Shown here: positions 54,766-63,843 of the stretch, piece by piece
Numbering within the stretch: the first letter of the stretch is position 1
Layout of the letters: every line of letters starts with the position of its first letter
NCBI GenBank assembly: GCA_963169665.1
Contig: CAUJET010000205.1
Coordinates: forward strand, 17,899 to 81,898
Direction: 5' to 3'
Origin: Actinomycetota bacterium
Lineage (GTDB): Bacteria > Actinomycetota > Acidimicrobiia > Acidimicrobiales > Ilumatobacteraceae
Length of the DNA stretch: 64,000 nt
Position numbers and translations under genes: made by a program
Notes under the pieces: generated by a model
Database searches by the model: none
The model's input: the letters and a program-made list of their open reading frames with translations, nothing else
What the model was told of the DNA's origin: nothing

Positions 54766-56373
54766 TCAGGAGGAGTGCACGGTGCGGCCGCCGATCACGG
54801 TGCGCCGGACGTTGGCCCGCAGCAGCGCGTCGGGGCCGTGTGCGAACGGGTCGTCGTCGATCACCACGAGGTCGGCACAGGCGCCGGGACGGAGCACGCC
54901 GAGGCGATCCTCCTCGAAGCTCGCCCACGCGGCGTCGCGGGTGCCGTGCACGATCGTCTCGTCGACAGGCAGCGCGAAGTCGGCGCGCAGCGGCTCGAGG
55001 TCGGGCTGATCGGGCGAGCGTCGGGTGGCGCCGATGTACATGTTCGGCAGCGGCATGTGCGGTGCGGTGGGCGTGTCGGTGCCGAACGCGAGCGTGGCAC
55101 CGGTGCTGGTGTACTCGGGCCATGCGAAGCCGAGTTGCGCCCGCTCCGGGCCGAGCATCTCGGCCCAGTTGCCGGCGATCGCCGGATCGCAGTGCACCGG
55201 TTGCATGGAGGCCGTGATGCCGAGCGCGCCGAGACGGGGGATGTCGACCGGGTCGGCGTACTCGAGGTGCTCGATGCGGTGGCGGCGTCCGGTCGTGCCG
55301 TTCACCTGTTGTGCACGCTCGATCGCGTCGATCGCGATGCGGACGGCGTAGTCGCCGATCGCGTGGCAGGCCACCTGGAGGCCGAGCCGATCGGCGAGCT
55401 CGACCACCGGGTTCAGCCGCTCGACCGGCCAGATCGGATCGCAGTTCGTGTCGTTGGTGTACGGGTCGACCATCGCCGCGGTGCACGCGTCGATCGTGCC
55501 GTCGACGACGATCTTGATGCCGGCCACGCGGACCATGTCGGACGTGGTGGCGGCCTTGCGTCGCGCCGCCTCTTCGACCTGAGCGAGATTGGTCGCGTCG
55601 TCGCCGGTGTTGCGCAGGTGCCAGTGGCCGATCACGCGCAGCGTGAGCGTGCCGGTCTCCTCGGCTCGGAGGAACGTCTCGAGGTCGAGCGCATCGACCG
55701 CCATGTCGACCGCGGTGGTGGTGCCCGACTCGTTGAGTGCGCGCATCGCGGTGGCGAGGTGGCGATCACGGGTGAGGTCGTCGGTGCGTTCGAGGAAGGA
55801 CCACATGTGGCGGTGCAGCGCCGTCTCGAGCAGGTAGCCGGTGGCCTCGCCCGTCGTCGGGTCGCGGCGGATCTCGCCACCGATCGGATCGGGCGTCTCC
55901 CCGGTGATCTCCATCAGCGTCAGCGCTGCGGTGTTCACCCAGCCGCAGTGGAGGTCGAAGGAGTCGATGAAGACCGGTCGATCGGGGAACAGGTCGTCGA
56001 GCATCTGCCGCGTCGGTTCGTTGCCCGGCACGGCGTCGAACAGGAAGCTCGTGCCGAGCACGTACGGCGAATCGGGGTTCGCCTCGGCCCACTCGACGAG
56101 CCGCCGACGGATCTCCTCCAACGTCGTCGCCGTGCGCAGTTGCGCCTTGCCCAGCGCGCTGCCGGTCATGAGCAGGTGCGAGTGGCCGTCGACGAAGCCG
56201 GGGAGCGCGACACATCCGGTGATGTCGATGCGCTCGGCGTCGCCGGCGACCGCCTCGCACTCGTCGAGCGTGCCGGCCGCGACGACGAGGCCGTCCGCGA
56301 CGAGCAGGGCCTCGGCCCACGGATTCTCGGAATCGGCGGTGAACACCCGACCGCCCACATACAGCTGACGCAT
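54766..56373 (-). CDS. Amidohydrolase family 3 (YtcJ-like)
   Basis: A 535-residue metal-dependent amidohydrolase of the YtcJ group. The metal site begins with the HxH of FVDGHSHLLMT (about residues 62-72), the carboxylated-Lys region is KIVVDGTIDACTA, further His ligands are in VACHAIGDYAVR and RHRIEHLEY, and the catalytic Asp in AFGTDTPTAPHMPLP. C-terminal RPGACADLVVIDDDPF is the family end. It hydrolyses a C-N or ring bond of an unknown substrate. ATG 56373 is the first Met; further upstream no family match is seen. It diverges from the membrane protein gene. Confidence 0.9.
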   Translation of the reverse strand: MRQLYVGGRVFTADSENPWAEALLVADGLVVAAGTLDECEAVAGDAERIDITGCVALPGFVDGHSHLLMTGSALGKAQLRTATTLEEIRRRLVEWAEANPDSPYVLGTSFLFDAVPGNEPTRQMLDDLFPDRPVFIDSFDLHCGWVNTAALTLMEITGETPDPIGGEIRRDPTTGEATGYLLETALHRHMWSFLERTDDLTRDRHLATAMRALNESGTTTAVDMAVDALDLETFLRAEETGTLTLRVIGHWHLRNTGDDATNLAQVEEAARRKAATTSDMVRVAGIKIVVDGTIDACTAAMVDPYTNDTNCDPIWPVERLNPVVELADRLGLQVACHAIGDYAVRIAIDAIERAQQVNGTTGRRHRIEHLEYADPVDIPRLGALGITASMQPVHCDPAIAGNWAEMLGPERAQLGFAWPEYTSTGATLAFGTDTPTAPHMPLPNMYIGATRRSPDQPDLEPLRADFALPVDETIVHGTRDAAWASFEEDRLGVLRPGACADLVVIDDDPFAHGPDALLRANVRRTVIGGRTVHSS

Positions 56374-56510
56374 CGTGCGATGCTGGCACAACACGGGCGC
56401 CCCGGACGATCGATCACGACGATCTGATCGCGAGGGTCGGATGGGCCGCCCGGCGACGGTGACGGTGATGTGACGGCCCGGATCGGCGGGAGCGAGGGCG
56501 AGGAGGAACC

Positions 56511-57653
56511 ATGCTGGGACGGATGGCATCGAGGGTGCTGACGTCGGTGGCGTTGCTGTGCGCCACGCTCGCGTGGGCTGGATGGGTGTACCTGCGGACC
56601 ATCGGCGATCCGGCACGCTCGGAGAACATCGCCACGGCGGTGCTGGCCGACCCTGCGTCCAACGACCAGATCGCCTCCAACTTCGCCCTGCAGATCGTGC
56701 GTGCTTCGGGCATCGACCGGTCGAACATCGATCTCGTCGAGAGCGCGGTGTCGGCGGCGCTGGAGGATCCGCGGGTCACGACCGATGTCATCTCGGCCTT
56801 CGGTGCGGCTCACGCCAACGCGCTGGGCGTGGAGGACACGCGCAGCACGACGATCGACACCAACGCGATGGTGACCGCAGTGCGCGAACGCCTCGCCGTG
56901 GTGTCGCCGGAGATCGCCACACAGCTCCCCGACGGGGTGCTGCCCGAGATCACCCTGCCCACGTACCACCCACCCGGGGTCGGCACGATCCGGAAGGCGG
57001 CCGAGTCGGCCACGTCGCTGCTCGCCATCGTCGCCGCGTTGCTGCTCGTCGTCGCGTTCGCGTTCGGCGATCGGCGAGGTGTGCTGCGACGGGCCGGCAT
57101 CTGGGCCGTGTGCAGCGGTGTGGCGTGGGTGCTCGTCCCCATCGCGATCGTCGCCGGCGCACGAGCCTGGGCGAGCGACGTCGACGCGATCGTCGAGGCG
57201 GCGATGCGCGAGTCGATCAGCGGCGTCACGCCGATCGCGGTCGGCATGGTGGTCGGTGGCGTCGTCGCGATCGTGCTGTCCTTCATCCCCAACCTGTGGC
57301 CCGAACGCAGTGAGGTGGACCGCCGCGGGTCGGTGGTCCGCACGAACGTTCCGGCGGCAGCGGGCTACGCGGCCAGACCGAACCCGGCACAGCATCCGGC
57401 GGCGGGCGGTGCCGTCGCGGCCACGCCGACGCCGACGGCTCGCGTCGACACGTACGTGCGGTCCGATCTGGGTGCGGGCGCGCCGGCGATGCAGGGCGCC
57501 TACCCGCCCCAGTCGACGCCGCCACCGCAACCGCCACCGCAGCGACCGGCGCAGTCGGCGCCGCAGCCGCCACCACCTCCGCAGCAGCCGATGCCGCCCG
57601 CAGAGGAGGTCGATCCGTGGTCGACCTACTTCGGGCCGAGCGCGAGTTCCTGA
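56511..57653 (+). CDS. Membrane protein with Pro-rich C-terminus
   Basis: A 380-residue protein of unknown function with an N-terminal helix (about residues 8-28), an exported domain of 130 residues, three more membrane helices (about 165-265) and a cytoplasmic tail of 120 residues rich in Pro, Ala and Gln, including PPPQPPPQRPAQ-type runs. The N-terminal part (TIGDPARSENIATAVLADPAS then NDQIASNFALQIV) resembles actinobacterial membrane proteins without a name. ATG 56511 is preceded by GAGGAGGAA, an excellent ribosome site. The Pro-rich tail might bind an SH3- or WW-like partner or the divisome, which is guesswork. Confidence 0.72.
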   Translation: MLGRMASRVLTSVALLCATLAWAGWVYLRTIGDPARSENIATAVLADPASNDQIASNFALQIVRASGIDRSNIDLVESAVSAALEDPRVTTDVISAFGAAHANALGVEDTRSTTIDTNAMVTAVRERLAVVSPEIATQLPDGVLPEITLPTYHPPGVGTIRKAAESATSLLAIVAALLLVVAFAFGDRRGVLRRAGIWAVCSGVAWVLVPIAIVAGARAWASDVDAIVEAAMRESISGVTPIAVGMVVGGVVAIVLSFIPNLWPERSEVDRRGSVVRTNVPAAAGYAARPNPAQHPAAGGAVAATPTPTARVDTYVRSDLGAGAPAMQGAYPPQSTPPPQPPPQRPAQSAPQPPPPPQQPMPPAEEVDPWSTYFGPSASS

Positions 57654-57679
57654 CCGCTCCTGACCGCTCGTGAAGCCGG

Positions 57680-59308
57680 TCAGCCGCGCAGCACCTCGCG
57701 GCCGGCGATGTAGCCGAACGTGATCGCCGGGCCGATCGTGCCTCCCGGCCCCCAGTAGGCCTGACCCGCCGGCGATGCGGTGCAGTTGCCGGCGGCGAAG
57801 AGGCCGGCGATCGGTCGGCCGTCGACGTCGAGCACCCGGGCGGATCCGTCCACCACCGGACCGCCCTTGGTGTCGAGGGCGCCCGGACCGATGATCACGC
57901 AGTGGTACGGCCCGGTGTCGGCCAGCGGGTGCATGGCCGCGAGTGGGTTGTCGCCGCGCGGGGCGCCGGCCCAGGTGCGCTCGATCATCGCCTCGCCCCG
58001 GTGGTGGTCCTCGTCGCGGCCGGTAGCGGCGAAGCCGTTGAACCGCTCGATCGTGGCGGCGAGACGCGGGCCGAACTCGGGTGCCAGCGCCACACCGCCC
58101 GTGTGCGGCGCGAGCTCGGCGACGCGGGCAGCGATCACGTCGACGAGCGATGTGAGGTCGGGCGCGCTCATCACCAACGTGGGCACCTCGTCGCCCGGCA
58201 TCGGCACCGGCCACCGGAAGCGGTCCTTCGCCGGCGACTGCATCACGGCGTCGTCGAAGATCATGAACAGCAACAGGTTCGGGTACTCGAAGCGGGTCGG
58301 GTCCCACGTGTGGTGGACCTGGCCGCGCTCGTTGTACGGGGCCTTCTCGTTCACCACGCGAACGCCGTGGCGGTTCACCATCAACATCGAGTCGCCGAAG
58401 GGCGAGTAGATGTCCTTGCTGGTCGACCGGGTGCGAACCGCCATCTCGACGGCCACCTGATCCCACCAGGCGTTCGACATGTTGCCGAGCCGGGCGCCCG
58501 CCTCGATGCCGATCCTCACGAAGTCACCGGTGGCGGTCTCGGCTGCGGCCCCACCGAACACGGGCGCGCGCAGGTGGGCCCGGGCGAGGTCGGGATCGTG
58601 CAGGAACCCGCCGCTCGCGAACACCACACCGCGGCGCGCGCCGAACAGCACGGTGCGCGTGCCCGTGCGGACCTCGACGCCGATGACGCGGCGGTCGTCG
58701 CGCGCCTCGTCGCGTACGAGGTGCACGACCTCGTGGTCGACCAGCACGCGCGCCCCGTGCTCCGCGGCCGCGGCCAGCAGACCATCGGCGAGCAGTTGGC
58801 CGCCGGTGGCGTCGATGCCCTTGCGCCAACCGGGAGGCAGCGTCGGCTGGATGATGCGACCGGTGGGGGCGGCGTCCTCGGGAAGATCCGCGTAGTAGTC
58901 GGGGTACGGGACACCTTCGATCCGGAACGCGCCTGCGTCGGCGAGCGCGTCGATCGCCTCGCAGCCACGGTCGTACACGGCCTCGAGCAACTCGTACTCG
59001 AGCGGTGTGAGCCCGAGGGTCGGATGGTCGGCGCGGTAGACGGCCGGATGCGCCGTGCGCGCCAGGTACTGCAGCGCCCGGTCGCGCGGGTCGGCGAGGC
59101 CCTCGGCCCGCATCACCGGGTTGTCAGGGATCCACATGACGCCGCCGGATCGGCCCGTCGTGCCGCCCGTGAACGAGGCCTTCTCGAGCATCAGGACGGA
59201 TGCGCCCGACGTCGCTGCGGCGACCGCGGCCGATCCGGCTGCCGCACCGCTGCCGACCACGACGACGTCGACGACGTCGTGCCACTCATCTCCCCAGTCG
59301 CGGTCCAT
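57680..59308 (-). CDS. FAD-binding dehydrogenase (3-ketosteroid delta1-dehydrogenase/fumarate reductase-like)
   Basis: A 542-residue flavoprotein of the FAD_binding_2 family. It begins with the Rossmann motif VVVVGSGAAAGSAAVAAA then SVLMLEKASFTGGTTGRSGG (about residues 14-53), and ends with the flavin-binding RPIAGLFAAGNCTASPAGQAYWG and GTIGPAITFGYIAGREV. The segment GPYHCVIIGPGALDTKGGPVVD is typical of ketosteroid dehydrogenases and fumarate reductases. The start ATG 59308 is preceded by GGGGAGG with 6 nt; an ATG two codons upstream is less well placed. The role in steroid degradation is inferred only from family resemblance. Confidence 0.87.
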   Translation of the reverse strand: MDRDWGDEWHDVVDVVVVGSGAAAGSAAVAAATSGASVLMLEKASFTGGTTGRSGGVMWIPDNPVMRAEGLADPRDRALQYLARTAHPAVYRADHPTLGLTPLEYELLEAVYDRGCEAIDALADAGAFRIEGVPYPDYYADLPEDAAPTGRIIQPTLPPGWRKGIDATGGQLLADGLLAAAAEHGARVLVDHEVVHLVRDEARDDRRVIGVEVRTGTRTVLFGARRGVVFASGGFLHDPDLARAHLRAPVFGGAAAETATGDFVRIGIEAGARLGNMSNAWWDQVAVEMAVRTRSTSKDIYSPFGDSMLMVNRHGVRVVNEKAPYNERGQVHHTWDPTRFEYPNLLLFMIFDDAVMQSPAKDRFRWPVPMPGDEVPTLVMSAPDLTSLVDVIAARVAELAPHTGGVALAPEFGPRLAATIERFNGFAATGRDEDHHRGEAMIERTWAGAPRGDNPLAAMHPLADTGPYHCVIIGPGALDTKGGPVVDGSARVLDVDGRPIAGLFAAGNCTASPAGQAYWGPGGTIGPAITFGYIAGREVLRG

Positions 59309-59426
59309 GCGCATCCTCCCCGGCGCGGCGCGCCGAGGGCATCGTCGCGCAGCGGGGTCGGAGTCGGTCCGGTCGGACGTGGCGGGCGCCGAGGTGCGCC
59401 GAGGTGCGCCGAGGTGCGGTGGCGCG

Positions 59427-61496
59427 TCAGGGGAGGCGGTGGACGACCAGCGGCATCGTGGTGCGACAGCCGGCTTCGGCGAGCGCTGCGGCGCACACCG
59501 AGAACGCCCAGCCGGTGCGCATGGTGGTGTGGCACAGCAGGATCGGTCCGGCCGGGACCGGCTGGTCGGCGTGCAGGGTGATCGCCTGCTCGAGATGGGT
59601 GACGACGGGCGTGCTCGACGTGTCGGTGGGCTGGGGCGGGCCGTCCCACGAGAACAGGTCGAGCACCGGCAGCTTGCCGATCGCGCCGATGTGTTCGGCG
59701 AGCGCTCGGTTGGCGCGCATCTCGACCGATGCGGCTGGCGCGGCCACGACGGCCACGGGGCGAGCCGGCCAGGTGCGGGCCCAACGACGCAACACCTCGA
59801 CCGCGCCGTCGAGCAGCTCGGGGGGCAGCGTGCCGTAGGCGGTGCGCTGTGCGGCGACCAGCTCCTCGGCCCATGCGGGGTCGTCGGCGAACGCGACGGC
59901 GCGGCCCTCGGCGGCGCCGTCGATGCGGCCCTTGCGGCGCACACCGGGCGGCCACAGCTTGCGCGGTTCGATGACGATGTCGTTGCCGCGCAGGTGGTCG
60001 CGGGCGGCGACGAGCCGTTCGACGCTCGGCTGCGTGCCGGGCGCCGGGAGTTCGCCCGTGCACACCGAGCACCGGCCGCACGGTGCGGGCGACGGGTCGT
60101 CGAGTGCCGTCTGCAGGTAGGCCATCAGGCAGCCACGACCGTGCGCGTAGCTGCGCATGAGGTCGGCCTCGGCGCGCCTGCTGGCGGCGAGCGCCTCCCA
60201 CTTGGCCGAGTCGTGGACGTACGGGGTGCCGGTTGCCGCCCACTTCGACCCGTCCTTGGCGACCACCTCGTCGATCGCCAGGATCTTGAGGAGCGCCTCG
60301 AGCCGCCCTCGCCGGACGCCGGTGAGGCCGTCGAGTTCGACGAGCGACCTCGGCCCGTTCGCGAGGGCGCGCAGCGTGGCGTCGGCGTCGTCGGGGTTCG
60401 GGATCGAGGCGGTCGCGAAGTACTCCCAGATCCGTTCGTCCGCTGGGCTGGAGAGCAGGACCGCCTCGGCGTGGTCGACGGCCCGGCCCGCTCGCCCGAC
60501 CTGCTGGTAGTAGGCCACGGGGGTGCCTGGCGAGCCGACGTGGATGCAGAACCCGAGATCGGGCTTGTCGTACCCCATGCCGAGCGCCGAGGTGGCCACC
60601 ACGGCCTTCACCCGGTTGTGGCGCAGGAGTTCTTCGACCTCGACCCGGGCCTCCGGGTCCATCTGGCCCGTGTACGCGGCCACCTGGTGACCGCAGCGTT
60701 GGAGGAACCCGGCGAGGCGGTCGGCCTCGGCGACGGTGAGGACGTAGATGATGCCGGAGCCGACGATGGTGTCGAGCGCGTCGGCGACCCAGGCGTAGCG
60801 GGCGAGCGGGGAGAGCCCGGGCACCACGGACAAGCGCAGCGAGGTGCGGGCGAGCGTGCCGCGGAACGTGACGGTGCTGGCCCCGAGTTGGCGCTCGACG
60901 TCGTGGGTGACGCGCTGGTTGGCCGTGGCCGTGGTGGCCAGCACCGAGGCGTGGGGCGTGGCGAGCAGGGCCCGGGCGAGCCGCTGGTAGTCGGGCCGGA
61001 AGTCGAAACCCCAATCGCTGATGCAGTGGGCTTCGTCGATGACGACGAGCCCGACACGGCGCATCAGTTCGTCGAGCCGGGCCGCGAAGCGCGGGTTGCC
61101 GAGGCGCTCTGGCGAGACCAGCAGGACGTCGAGCGCGTCGCGGTCGAGCGCATCGAAGATGGGATCCCACTCGTCGATGTTGGTGCTGTTGATGGTGGCC
61201 GCCCGGAGCCCTGCCCGTTCGGCGGCGTTCACCTGGTCGCGCATGAGGGCGAGCAGTGGCGACACGACCAGCGTGGGTCCGGCGCCGGTGGCCCGCAAGG
61301 CCGAGGTGGCCGCCCAGTACACGGCCGACTTGCCCCAACCGGTCGCCTGCACCACGAGGACGCGGGCGGCCGGCTGCACGATCGCCGCGACGGCATCGAC
61401 CTGATCACCGCGTGGGGTGGCGCCCGCGCCGGCCAGCCGCTCGAGCACGAGGGCGAGGTGGGTCGCGGCGAGCGCGGCGTGGTCGGAGGAGGTCAC
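59427..61496 (-). CDS. RecQ-like ATP-dependent DNA helicase
   Basis: A 689-residue superfamily 2 helicase of the RecQ family. Motif I is VVQATGWGKSAVYW (about residues 44-57), motif II VVIDEAHCISDWGFDFRP (DEAH), motif III TTATANQR, and motifs V and VI are ALGMGYDKPDL and QQVGRAGR. The zinc-binding Cys cluster CGRCSVC (about residues 508-514) follows; the HRDC domain is absent. The extra C-terminal domain of 130 residues resembles a phosphoribosyltransferase fold (ILLCHTTMRTGWAFSV), an arrangement seen in actinobacterial RecQ-like proteins. GTG 61496 follows GAGG; an ORF extension upstream has no support. Confidence 0.9.
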   Translation of the reverse strand: MTSSDHAALAATHLALVLERLAGAGATPRGDQVDAVAAIVQPAARVLVVQATGWGKSAVYWAATSALRATGAGPTLVVSPLLALMRDQVNAAERAGLRAATINSTNIDEWDPIFDALDRDALDVLLVSPERLGNPRFAARLDELMRRVGLVVIDEAHCISDWGFDFRPDYQRLARALLATPHASVLATTATANQRVTHDVERQLGASTVTFRGTLARTSLRLSVVPGLSPLARYAWVADALDTIVGSGIIYVLTVAEADRLAGFLQRCGHQVAAYTGQMDPEARVEVEELLRHNRVKAVVATSALGMGYDKPDLGFCIHVGSPGTPVAYYQQVGRAGRAVDHAEAVLLSSPADERIWEYFATASIPNPDDADATLRALANGPRSLVELDGLTGVRRGRLEALLKILAIDEVVAKDGSKWAATGTPYVHDSAKWEALAASRRAEADLMRSYAHGRGCLMAYLQTALDDPSPAPCGRCSVCTGELPAPGTQPSVERLVAARDHLRGNDIVIEPRKLWPPGVRRKGRIDGAAEGRAVAFADDPAWAEELVAAQRTAYGTLPPELLDGAVEVLRRWARTWPARPVAVVAAPAASVEMRANRALAEHIGAIGKLPVLDLFSWDGPPQPTDTSSTPVVTHLEQAITLHADQPVPAGPILLCHTTMRTGWAFSVCAAALAEAGCRTTMPLVVHRLP

Positions 61497-61545
61497 CGCG
61501 CCAGCCTCGCACGCGGGTGCGACAGGGGCACCCGCCGCCGGGTGA

Positions 61546-62733
61546 TCACACGTCGTCGAGGTACCTGGTGATCGCGGCGAAGTAGGCGGCGCCCACCGCG
61601 AAGAACTCACCGTCTGCGTCGGGGTTCGACGAGTGCAGCACCATGGCCGAGTCGTGCTCGGTGGACAGGTAGATGCTCTGCCCGTGGATGCCCGAGGCGT
61701 AGAGCACGCGACCGGGGTGGTGCGTGTACCACTGCGACCGGTACGAGAAATCGCTGCCGCCGCCCTCGTTGCCCCACAGGCTCGGTCGCGGCGTGCCGCC
61801 GGCCTTCAGCCGGGCGATGACCGATTCGGACACCAGCCGCTGACCGTTCCACACTCCGTCGTTCGCGACGAGCAGGGCGAGGCGGAGCAGGTCGGGCGCG
61901 GTGATGCACATGCCGCCGCCGGCGACGGCCTTGCCGAGCGGATCGGTGAGGTAGAACGCGTCGCGCTCGGCGCCGACGTGCGAGTAGATGCGGTCCTCGA
62001 GCAGTTGAGCGATGGGGGTGCCCGTGACCGCTTCGATCACCCAGCCGAGCACCTCGGAGTTCGCGGTGACGTAGTGGAAGTCGACGCCGTGCTCGCCCCG
62101 CTTGCGCAGCGTCGGCAGGTAGTCGTAGAGGCTGCGGTGGGCGGTGACGTCGGGCGGCGTCGCGCGGAAGCCCGAGGCGTAGGAGAACTGGCGGATGTCG
62201 GACTGCGGATCGTCGTAGATCTCGGTGAAGTCGATGCCGACCTCCATGTCGAGCACGTGGCGCACGGTGGCATCGGCGAAGGCGCCGCCCGGGCGACCGA
62301 GTTCGGGGACGAGGTCGCTCACGAGCCGCCGGTCGTCGAGCACACCCTCCTCGATCAGCATCTCGGCGAGCAGACCGGTGAACGACTTCGTGACGGAGAA
62401 GACGATGTGGCGGCTGCGTCGGGTCTGGCCGTTGCGGTACACCTCCTGGCGCACCTTGCCGTTGCGCCAGACGATCAGCGCGTCGACGTGTTCACGTTCG
62501 AGGTAACTGTCGAGCGTGCGCGTCTCTCCCGTGTGGTCGACGAAGGTGAAACCCGACAGGTCGGCGAGCTCGGTGGGGAGGTCGCTCACCAGCCCCGGCC
62601 CGCGATCGACCGTGGTGGTGGGCGCGACCTGTTCGACGTGCTGGAACGACCGGTGCATGAGATCGGGCCGCATCCAGTTCGCGTGGGTGACGTACCTGGG
62701 CGGCTGGTCGGAACGGTCATCGGGTGCCGGCAT
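61546..62733 (-). CDS. Serine hydrolase, beta-lactamase/class C family
   Basis: A 395-residue serine hydrolase of the class C beta-lactamase/esterase family. The nucleophile motif is SVTK (in HIVFSVTKSFTGLLAE, about residue 125), the second motif is YVTAN (about residue 240), and the third region with HG is GIHGQSIYLS. No signal peptide is seen, suggesting a cytoplasmic esterase or 6-aminohexanoate-dimer hydrolase-like enzyme rather than a beta-lactamase. N-terminal residues 1-60 contain no conserved domain. The stop lies 50 bp before the RecQ-like start; they may be co-transcribed. The substrate is not known. Confidence 0.87.
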   Translation of the reverse strand: MPAPDDRSDQPPRYVTHANWMRPDLMHRSFQHVEQVAPTTTVDRGPGLVSDLPTELADLSGFTFVDHTGETRTLDSYLEREHVDALIVWRNGKVRQEVYRNGQTRRSRHIVFSVTKSFTGLLAEMLIEEGVLDDRRLVSDLVPELGRPGGAFADATVRHVLDMEVGIDFTEIYDDPQSDIRQFSYASGFRATPPDVTAHRSLYDYLPTLRKRGEHGVDFHYVTANSEVLGWVIEAVTGTPIAQLLEDRIYSHVGAERDAFYLTDPLGKAVAGGGMCITAPDLLRLALLVANDGVWNGQRLVSESVIARLKAGGTPRPSLWGNEGGGSDFSYRSQWYTHHPGRVLYASGIHGQSIYLSTEHDSAMVLHSSNPDADGEFFAVGAAYFAAITRYLDDV

Positions 62734-62762
62734 GGCCGGACTCTACCGATCGACGGATCAGG

Positions 62763-63332
62763 TCAAGGCGTGGGTCGGAGCGGCTGGTACCGCACGGCGA
62801 ACGCGCCCGATCGGAACTCGCGACGATCCACCAGTTCGAGTTGGATGCGCTCGCGCAGGCCGGCGAGCAGCGACGGCCCGTGTCCGGCGATGATCGGCTG
62901 CACGATGAACTCGTACTCGTCGATCAGCCCGAGATTCGCCAGCGCCAGCGGGAGCGTCACCCCGCCGACGAACAGGCCGTCGCCCGGCTCCTCCTTGAGC
63001 CGCCGTACCGCTTCCCCCGGGTCGCCGTGCAACAGCTGGGCGTTCCAGTCGACCTCGGTCAGGGTGCTCGACACCACGTACTTCCTCGCGCCGTCGATGG
63101 TCTCGGCGAACGGGACGTCCGCCTCTCCCATCCAGTCGGGCCACTCGCCCGTGGCCGGCCGCCGCCACGCGGACTCCATCATCTCGTAGGTCACCCGGCC
63201 GAACAGCAGGGCGTCGGCCCGCCCCATCTCCGTGGTCCAGTAGTCCATCGACTCGTCGTCGGGCGGGAGGCCCGCCTCGTGATGGCAGCAGCCGTCGAGC
63301 GTGATGTTGATCGAATATCGAAGCGGTCTCAT
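62763..63332 (-). CDS. Dihydrofolate reductase-fold protein (RibD C-terminal type)
   Basis: A 189-residue DHFR-fold protein of the actinobacterial YyaP/RibD-C group. The opening RPLRYSINITLDGCCHHEAG, the following ADALLFGRVTYEMMESAW and the C-terminal GLFVGGVTLPLALANLGLIDE (shown in part) are family features; the segment GHGPSLLAGLRERIQLELVD closes the domain. These proteins bind NADPH but are usually not true dihydrofolate reductases; nitro- or carbonyl-reducing activity has been suggested for some. ATG 63332 follows GGAGGAG. It lies just upstream of the tRNA gene on the opposite strand. Confidence 0.87.
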   Translation of the reverse strand: MRPLRYSINITLDGCCHHEAGLPPDDESMDYWTTEMGRADALLFGRVTYEMMESAWRRPATGEWPDWMGEADVPFAETIDGARKYVVSSTLTEVDWNAQLLHGDPGEAVRRLKEEPGDGLFVGGVTLPLALANLGLIDEYEFIVQPIIAGHGPSLLAGLRERIQLELVDRREFRSGAFAVRYQPLRPTP

Positions 63333-63509
63333 GCCGTGCTCTCCTCCGCTGTGCGTCGAGGTCTTCCCGCTGTACGCGTCCGACGAATGCTGGCGCCACT
63401 TCTCATCGGTGCCACCTCGTACGACCCATCCGATTGCCGGTGCTCGCACCGTAGGATCTCGGACGTTCTTCCACGCGGAGCCTCACGCGGAGCTCCACGC
63501 GGACGACCC

Positions 63510-63585
63510 GCCTCCGTAGCTCAGTGGATAGAGCAACGGTTTCCTAAACCGCAGGTCGTAGGTTCGATTCCTACCGGGGGCGCCA
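63510..63585 (+). tRNA. tRNA-Arg (anticodon CCT), CCA encoded
   Basis: A full 76-nt cloverleaf. The acceptor stem GCCTCCG pairs with CGGGGGC (one T-G wobble), the D arm follows at TAGCTCAGTGGATAGAGCA, the anticodon arm has loop TTCCTAA with anticodon CCT (Arg, AGG codons), and the T arm is TAGGTTCGATTCCTA. The CCA end is encoded (63583-63585). A base mismatch (A-C) occurs at the bottom of the anticodon stem. Confidence 0.95.
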
Positions 63586-63843
63586 AGAAATGCAGCTTCA
63601 CCAGGGCATTCTAGCTGGTCAAGCGATCGAGTGGTTGACCGCGATTGCCCGCCAATGACCGTCAATTCTCGTTGTGATTGGGAAGAGTGTGGGAAGGGAT
63701 TGGCGTTTCGGAGATCGACGGCAGGTGGCCAGTCGCGGGATGGGGCGCCCCTGGGGGAGAAGGGTGGCGGGCGGCTTGTCAGCGAGCGCCCATGTCTTGC
63801 CGAACGCCTCGGAGTCGTCGGGGTCTCGCGTGCGCCGACCTGC
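63586..63843. other. Less GC-rich gap after tRNA-Arg, possible integration site
   Basis: 258 bp with clearly lower GC than the rest of the window. No ORF with a recognisable product is seen. The stretch directly behind tRNA-Arg(CCT) is a common integration site for mobile elements, and the helicase fragment beyond it is also less GC-biased. No att-type repeat of the tRNA 3' end is found inside the window. Confidence 0.45.
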